Part shown: piece after piece, positions 57,709 to 64,000 of the stretch
How the letters are laid out: each line of letters opens with the position of its first letter
Numbering within the stretch: position 1 is the stretch's first letter
Origin: Riptortus pedestris
Taxonomy: Eukaryota; Arthropoda; Insecta; Hemiptera; Alydidae
Length of the DNA stretch: 64,000 nt
Direction: 5' to 3'
NCBI GenBank assembly: GCA_019009955.1
Contig: CM032232.1
Span: 71,804,001 to 71,868,000 of the forward strand
Made by a program: the position numbers and the translations under genes
The notes under the pieces: model-generated
The model's input: the letters and a program-made list of their open reading frames with translations, nothing else
What the model was told of the DNA's origin: nothing
The model's database searches: none

Positions 57709-58303
57709 TCAGCAATTGAGGAAGTACTCATCACCCGATTTTCGAAAATTTCCTCAAGTGTCCATCGATCCTACCTAGGAGATAACGAAAATGAGGTCCA
57801 TTCAAAATTATTATTTATATTTGAGAGAGAGATTTATATATTTGTCTGTTAACTTCTAGCGGTCATAAGTTTTGTTTAATCCTTACCAAACTTAATGGTT
57901 AAACATTTTATTTAAAAAGAAAGATCTTGTTCGTTAATGACTGAAATCGGACCAGAGTGAGGGGGTCAGAGGGAGAAATTTTGAGAATTCGAAATATCTC
58001 CGTTATTATGAGTTATATTGTATAGAATCTATCTTTGCAAATGTTATGATCTATAAATTTTGTTGTATACATTTATTCTTTAACTTCAATATCTGCATTT
58101 TTCTGCTTTCAGTCTTTTGCAATCCACCATTCCTACTCATGTCACATAAACAATACTCTGGTATATAATACCAGAGTACCATTGGTACTTTATTTGAAAC
58201 TTATATACCAAATATTGTTCTCATTGATCTTTCACGTCTTGAAATGGAAATACGTGACGCCTTTGGAAAATCTGCTTAGTTTACGCAGCCCCTGTTAGCC
58301 GGT
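57709..58303 (+). mobile_element. AGCAG element, nearly full length
   Basis: The 5' tip is lost (starts CAGCAATTGAGGAAGTACTC). The left module is present (ATCGATCCTACCTAGGAGA), with a GA-rich and TA-poor microsatellite slot, TTTGTCTGTTAACTTCTAGC, the right module and AAAATCTGCTTAGTTTACGC. The hairpin is broken (GCAGCCCCTGTTAGCC). An inner hairpin TACTCTGGTATATAATACCA then GAGTA lies at 58153-58180. Confidence 0.88.
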
Positions 58304-59255
58304 TATTCAAAATTCACTTATAAAAGCAACTATCAACGAAAATTATATCATGGACTCTCAAAGATAATTCTAGGCAATAATTAATATAGTAATATATGAC
58401 ACTAATAAACAATAAGTTATAATATTTCCTTAATCCCAGTACTAAAAATAAAGATGACAAGCGAGTATACTTCATCATAGGGAAATTTTTGTATTTGAGA
58501 AATATGTGTCAGATCTGACGAAGGAATGCAAACTAACTGCTTCGGAGTGACCATCGTTGGCTATTCTGAGATGTAATATGAAGAAAACCACATCATGGGA
58601 GAGAAGAAATCGGGGGTGGCGATGAATAAAACTGGGAACATGACGGACAACTTCCTTTCCCTAAATCTAGGCTAGCCAGAATTCTCCATGGGATCTCTGA
58701 ATTCTTCACCGTTTAGAACCTAAATAAGCATTAAGCATTATATTGACCTAAACTGTTACCTCTCCTCCCACTAAAAAAAATGAGGTTTCGGAACATCTGC
58801 TGTGCTTAGTTGAGAAAGACGGAATGGAATTAATCTAGATTCACATTAAATGAGTTACATATACCGCTGTAGAAAAAATCCGTTATGTGGGTAGCACAAA
58901 GAAAATCACCCCCCACATCAAGCCTGTGAACTCAACGAACTTTTATATTCACCGTTTATTTCAATATTTTTAAGTAAATTCATTGTGAATAGCCATTTCA
59001 AACTCACATGAATAAAAATAGATTACAGATATGTACGAAGTACGGCGGCCATACAGGAGACCTTCCAAAATTTACAAAAGAAACAAAAATATTTTCGTTT
59101 CTATGATTCTGATTGAAATGATTAATAATTAATAATTTCAAGGTATCTTTTACAAAAAAGAAAGACGCTGTAAATATTTTTTGAAACTCTAATAGCACCG
59201 AATACATCTGTAATGTGACATTACTGCCCGACGCTCCCTCCCCCACCCCAATCTA
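58304..59255. other. No feature recognised
   Basis: AT-rich DNA with a short run of C near 59225-59245; no coding signal. Confidence 0.4.
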
Positions 59256-59466
59256 AACTGCTCAAAAATGAACAGGGATATTGGCTGTTTTGTGGTATGT
59301 ATGGAGCCTAGCATATTTTTTTTTTTTATTATAAAAATCATTAATATTTATTAGAAATTATTGTCTTTTTCCCCCCATAAAAAAGGAATTTAATTAAGAT
59401 CGATTTAATTAAAATTAATAGGATAAGAAAAAAATAACCAATATCCCTATTCAATTTTGAGCAGTA
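59256..59466. mobile_element. Tc1/mariner-type MITE, copy 2
   Basis: Flanked by TA on both sides; ends AACTGCTCAAAAATGAACAG and, inverted, TTGAGCAGTA. It is about 95% like the copy at 15772-15980 over its full 211 bp by eye, with the same internal palindrome. The two copies may therefore be recent. Confidence 0.95.
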
Positions 59467-59507
59467 TATAAGTGATTTTGTATATTATTATATCTACAAA
59501 TAATTTG

Positions 59508-59722
59508 TTGTTGTTATTATTAGCGCCCAATTTGTGCTTTTAAGGCTAATTGGGAGGGGTTACCTACAGACTACCACCATCAGGGCAGGACTAAGAATTT
59601 TATTTAATTAGTTCGTCATCTCTAAATAAAATCTCATTCCCCCAGAGTGGGAATCGAACTCACGACTCTAGGTTTGCCATTTTAAGACCTACTTCTTAAC
59701 ACACACGGCTAACCTGAACCCA
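59508..59722 (-). mobile_element. tRNA-derived SINE
   Basis: Plus strand: (GTT)n(ATT)n tail, AGCGCCCAATTTGTGCTTTT, AAGGCTAATTGGGAGGGGTT, TACCACCATCAGGGCAGGAC, then TGGGAATCGAACTCACGACT (reversed B box), TAGGTTTGCC and the head CACACGGCTAACCTGAACC. Confidence 0.9.
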
Positions 59723-60949
59723 CAAATAATTTGCAGAAACTCAAATAATGAATATCATCGATAACATATGCATATTCAAAAATTTGAATAGTGTTTTCCT
59801 CAAGAGGTATGAAAATTAGGAAAATGATCATGGTCACAGGCCTAGGCCTCATGATGGTATTTATTAGTCTACTTAATGGATATTTACTAAAATTTATAAA
59901 AGGTAAAATCCAAACAAAAGAAAAATGTTTCTTACTTGACGGTAAAGCCCACTGTACCTTTTAAAGTAATTTAATAATTTAATCAAAAATAATAATAATT
60001 TAATTGCTTACTGACAGTATAGAAAACACTGAAAAAATACATACCCGTTCAACTGAAAAAATATTGGCCTTTAGAGCTTCATTCTGAGCAAAAAGCTCAA
60101 TGTTATTTAGTGAAACAGAGTCTAGATAGTCTAATTTACAAATAAATAACAAAAAGAGAAGGGGGACTGAGTGAAATACAATGAAAACAAAAATTATAGT
60201 AATTACTGTCAAGGAAGAACACAACAAATAACCACAGAGCGTGAGTACAGAGCTACAGGTGGAACAAAGCGAAACCACAAACCAACCACTGAATATTGCC
60301 AATAGGTTTAAGGTTAGGATGCCGAAAGGTTATAAAATGAAAGAGCCATGATAGTAACCAACAGAGATTAGGACAGAGGAATTTAAAAATGTTTATCATT
60401 TGCTGAAGGGGGTGGGTTTATTAATATATACATCTACCAATATACATATATACCAATTTATACTTCTCTTTGACTAAAGAATGATACCCATTCCATAAAG
60501 AAGGCGCAAATTGTATAATAATGATGAAAATAATTATAAGACAACATTATACAAAAGTGAGAAAATACTGAAACATGCACCAACGATTTTCTCTTGTCAT
60601 TTTCATTTAATTAAAATCTATATTTTACCAGAGCCACGCCAAAAGAACCTTTGGATGCGCAGAAACTTTGAAGGAGACAGTACCAAATCTCATTCGGCAG
60701 TGAGTTCATATAGATTTCTCCTAAATGCCAACATTATTAACATTTGTAGAATAGACAATTAACTATTTACATTCAATAATATAATTAAATCACGCAATGG
60801 TATATATGGCAAACACCAATCATTTATGCATTAAAAATGGAAGAGAAGAAAACAACTGGATTGACCATAAAAATTAATTATTCATTATGTCAAAATCTCA
60901 AGACCTCTGTTATTTAAGGGTATATACGTAGGGGATTTTAATTTTTATC
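59723..60949. other. No gene recognised
   Basis: AT-rich DNA. The frames 60000-60302 (minus, 100 codons) and 60511-60762 (plus) show no recognised motif. The former is hydrophobic by composition, which AT-rich frames often are. Confidence 0.4.
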
Positions 60950-60964
60950 TTGTACTTTCTTTTT

Positions 60965-61598
60965 TTTTTGGAAAATCTTACCAGGCGAGATCAAGTGATG
61001 TTGACTAGACTTAGAATCAAACATTCATTACTTACTCATTCATACCTCATAAACCGAAAAGATCGACCTACATGCACTCACTGTAATACAGTACTGACCT
61101 TTAAACATCTCCTGATCGACTGCAGAGTACGTTAACATCAGAACTTACTGAACGACTTGTACGAACTATTAACAGAAGGTAGCCCACATATAAATACACT
61201 CTTAATCACTCGAAGACAGTTAACATTTACAACAAACTTTAAACCACGCCTACTTCACTCATTTCTCTTCGTTTTTATCTCAAATTGTGTTACTAATTTG
61301 TAGTTGTGTTTTTTTTAGAACTAGGCTGTATAATACATTTTTAAACTTGTGCCTTAGACTTCCATCATCCTCAAGCCAGGATTAATCGCAAAAATTATAG
61401 TTTTACATAGTTTTATTTTAACGGTCCCTTAGTTCTATTTTATTCCTTAGTATTATATATAGCTATATTTTATACTATACTATATTTTAATAATTTTGAA
61501 AACATTTTTCTTTATTTTAACATTTTAATTTAAGGAATTGAAAATAAATGATACTGAGCTACATCGCCTAGTTGCAGAACTCACCAAATAAATATAAA

Positions 61599-61617
<19 letters not shown>
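60965..61617 (+). mobile_element. 5'-truncated Jockey-like LINE with poly(A) tail
   Basis: The frame reads LTRRDQVMLTRLRIKHSLLT, HSYLINRKDRPTCTHCNTVL and TFKHLLIDCRVR: the Arg-Leu-Arg-Ile-x-His block and the Cys-x2-Cys...His...Cys knuckle that ends Jockey-clade ORF2. A stop follows, then a UTR of about 430 bp that includes AATAAATAT and ends in about 21 A residues (61595-61615). The A tail marks the 3' end of a target-primed insertion truncated at 60965. A decayed relative on the minus strand is at 780-1020. Confidence 0.85.
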
Positions 61618-61632
<15 letters not shown>

Positions 61633-61634
61633 TA
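61595..61634. repeat. Poly(A) tail and adjoining (TA)n
   Basis: About 21 A then about 9 TA units, closing the LINE at 60965-61617. Confidence 0.9.
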
Positions 61635-63059
61635 TTTTCAAAAAGAGGTTATATGTCCTCTTCCAAAATATAAACTAGAAAAACACATTTTATATGGGTT
61701 AATTTATTAGTAAATTTCCGTATATGTATTTTCAAAATCAGCGGTTTCTATTATGATTTTTGTTCACCCCTGAATTCGAAGAATGGACTAAATAAAAAGG
61801 AAGAAAGGTATGATATGACGAATGGGTCAGAATTGCTCAAGTTCAGAAAGGAAATGAAAGGACCGACTCATCTTTAAAGAACCATCCGAACCCTTAAAGC
61901 CTTAATATTCAAGAGCAAGGGGAGAAATGAATAGTCGAGCCGCTATTGATGTGTGCACTGAGAAAGGGGAGAAACTACTTGCTCAGTGATTTTGAATAAC
62001 GTTCATCAACAAAGCTTTTCTCAGATTAAAATTCATCACCATCTCAGAACCTCTGGCGGCACTCTCAATATTATGAAAGCTCACAACTACTGACGAATAT
62101 CCAGCCCTAATGATCTCGCCTTAAAACAAATTGCGGAGTCATTTTCTCGAATATCCCAGGGTAAACAATGCTACATAATATATTCTTATAATTAATATAC
62201 GATTGTTAAATTAATTATCAATTCAATTCAATAGTATATACACGCGCGTGCATATACAGAAAAAAAAATATATTCAGAGCAGAAATGAGACCATTAAATC
62301 ATTGTAGAGTTGATTATCGTCTATGCGAGACGTAGAACTGAGTGTATACATGAGGATGACGAAAGTAAGGAGAGAGTAAAGGTTACACAGAGTATAATCA
62401 TGTAGTCATTACCTCTCTGGGTCTATTTGCATTTGATTGCAGAATTAAATGCCAATTATTATTATGATTGAAGAGATGACCTGGAAAATATATCATTCAT
62501 ACAAGAAGTGGGGTTATGTGTCAGATTCCTCTTATAACTTCGTAGAGGAATGACTCAACAGTATTACAATAAATGCGTCCTTTGTTCTAGTCTCATATAA
62601 TAAAAGAATTGAAAACAATCTGATGTGCCTGGTTTCCTGAAGAGAGAGTCATAGAGGTTATCGAACACGCTTACCTGGTAGCTAGAGACACTGCAATAGT
62701 AAATTTTGGGATACTTTACCAGTTGCACGAAGTATAAGTCATCACTAGGATTGGTTCGAGATAAGGCACATCAATGAACTAAGTGAGGAATGAGAAAGAA
62801 AATTAGCTATAGGAAAGAAAACTATTCATAGAAAGGATCTGAAATTAGAATTAGGAGGAAAACAATGTTGAAATAATAAGGAACAATTGTGGCTGTTTTA
62901 CCGGTTTTGAGCGCTTGGATAAGTAGTGTGACGATGAGTTGACGTGTACCAAGTGGCGGATATCAGACGAAGAGAGCAGCGGATTGAGGAAGAACGTATT
63001 TCCGATATGCTTCATGTATGACCGGGGCAACATGGATGAAATTTAAGCCTTCGCTCATT
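61635..63059. other. No gene recognised
   Basis: AT-rich DNA with an ACACGCGCGTGC stretch near 62237; no coding or repeat ends identified. Confidence 0.4.
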
Positions 63060-63230
63060 TTATATTAGATCTGTTTTCTCAGCATTGCAACATATTCGGC
63101 AACTGCTTGCCAGCCCCTAAGACTACACTGAATAAAATACAACGCCTATTTCTACTAAGGCTAATAAATAGGTATAAAATAGTGTTGTATGAGGCCTTCA
63201 TACTGTAGCTGCAGTCGTGGCTCGCCTAAA
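63060..63230 (+). pseudogene. LINE remnant (R1/I-like C-terminal domain)
   Basis: Plus frame reads LPAPKTTLNKIQRLFLLRLI, then NRYKIVLYEAFIL and a stop. The Leu-Asn-x-Ile-Gln-Arg...Leu-Leu-Arg-Leu...Tyr-(Arg/Lys)-Thr/Ile-Val-x-x-Glu-Ala pattern is a landmark downstream of RT in R1/I-type LINEs. Short and stop-interrupted. Confidence 0.5.
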
Positions 63231-63439
63231 CCTTGCTATCATGGCCAAGATAGCAATAACCTGCTCTTAACAAGCCACCTGACACGAATTTTTGTTAGAA
63301 GGTAAAGGAGAAGGTGTAGAACTACGTCAACCTAGAGTGGAATACAACAAGGCAGACTACTGACAAGGGTATACATTTTTAAAAAATCAAACCACCTCAA
63401 TTCTTTACTAACCATGGGATATTCACCAGCTATTTATTT

Positions 63440-63900
63440 AAATTTAAAATGTCAGCAAGTCCTCAAAAATCTCAAATTAGGTATCTAGGACTCACAGTAG
63501 ATAACCGATTAACTTGAAAATCTCAAATCACATTAAAAAGACAAGAATTGAATAGCCGGTAGAGACTTCCGCTAAGACTACTTGACAATAGATCTAAACA
63601 CGTTTGATTTACACTACCCACTAACTCAGGCCAATATTGACGGATTTGAACTCTGGGATTAACCACTAAACCATCCGATTCCTCCAGAACCCAAACCCTC
63701 CAATCTAGAATACACCGCAAAATTACAGATTCCCCATATTACGTATCCAAGTTAACTCTCTATAACGACATCAACATTCCTTTTGTCCATACCCTCGCTA
63801 AATCCCGATATCAGAAATTCCACCCTTTCCTTCCCGGACATCCTAATCCCATATTCCAGAAAACCCCAGATGAGGTCTGAAGCGTAAGTGGCCAAGAGGT
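63440..63900 (+). pseudogene. Jockey-like LINE RT C-terminal remnant
   Basis: Frame from 63449 reads SSPQKSQIRYLGLTVDNRLT, then a stop where Trp is expected, KSQITLKRQELNSR, a frame change giving LTQANIDGFELWD, then SRIHRKITDSPYYVSKLTLY and NDINIPFVHTLAKSRYQKFH, and finally a PENPR, stop, GLKRKWPR tail. This is the Tyr-Leu-Gly...Arg-Leu-Thr-Trp, Glu-Leu-Trp-Gly, Ile-Thr-Asp-Ala-Pro-Trp-Tyr-Val and Leu-Lys-Arg-x-Trp series that ends Jockey RT domains. At least three stops and one frameshift. It faces the same way as the LINE at 60965 but is a separate piece. Confidence 0.82.
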
Positions 63901-64000
63901 CTTCTTGTGTAGCGAAAAGCATAACTCCAATATGGTATAACCCAATGCTCATTCCAATATGGGTATTGTCAATGACTATCATACGTGTAATTTGATTGTA

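Noticed and set aside
58153..58180. Perfect inner hairpin with CTCTGG arms
   Set aside because: It is inside the AGCAG copy at 57709 and is not shared with other copies; treated as local variation, not as an hAT end.

Overview
This is a eukaryotic, AT-rich, almost entirely non-coding window. It looks like arthropod and probably insect genomic DNA: non-LTR retrotransposon remnants of insect type, tRNA-derived SINEs, hAT, Helitron and Tc1/mariner-type elements, many (TA)n and (CA)n microsatellites, and one convincing spliced exon. I cannot name the species. There are no prokaryotic operons, rRNA genes, functional tRNA genes or CRISPR arrays. Nearly every open frame is a chance frame inside a repeat.

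The one strong host-gene feature is a minus-strand exon at 5881-6032. It has a polypyrimidine tract and AG acceptor, 144 coding bases in a clean phase, a CAG/GT donor, and an N-terminal Cys/Trp/Cys-x2-Cys/His motif like that opening the PEAK1/PRAG1 pseudokinases and, less closely, MPRIP/outspread proteins. The rest of the window is probably intron or upstream DNA of that gene. A weak candidate further exon lies near 3008-3068, and a GC-rich patch at 29929-30025 could be a promoter or 5' exon.

The dominant repeat is a family I call the AGCAG element, with about 25 full or partial copies on both strands. It starts in a T run with AGCAGATTTCCC followed by a 20-bp palindrome. It carries a central microsatellite, usually (TA)n, then a conserved right module. 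It ends with an inverted copy of the start (GGGAAATCTGC), a hairpin (ACGCAG-CCC-CTGCGT) and GACGGAC before another T run. This layout matches Helentron-associated elements (HINE, DINE-1 type). One copy (4649-5277) interrupts a LINE reading frame cleanly, which fixes both ends.

Layout. 1-9 kb: SINEs, LINE fragments, AGCAG copies, the PEAK-like exon, and a hairpin element inside an AGCAG copy. 9.4-11.5 kb: a hAT element with a perfect 8-bp target duplication and a complete non-autonomous Helitron inside it. 11.7-14.9 kb: Helitron fragments, an 18-bp minisatellite, a (CA)n tract and AGCAG copies. 15.6-17.3 kb: a LINE broken by a mariner-type MITE and an AGCAG copy. 18-27.5 kb: AGCAG copies, a SINE and unassigned DNA. 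27.5-48 kb: mostly unassigned AT-rich DNA with scattered copies. 48-58.3 kb: a long AGCAG copy, SINE, a 190-bp inverted repeat, an AGCAG copy split by a Helitron end, and microsatellites. 59-64 kb: a second MITE copy, a SINE, a 5'-truncated LINE with poly(A) tail, and two more LINE remnants. The repeats share no pathway with one another; their relations are nesting and target choice.
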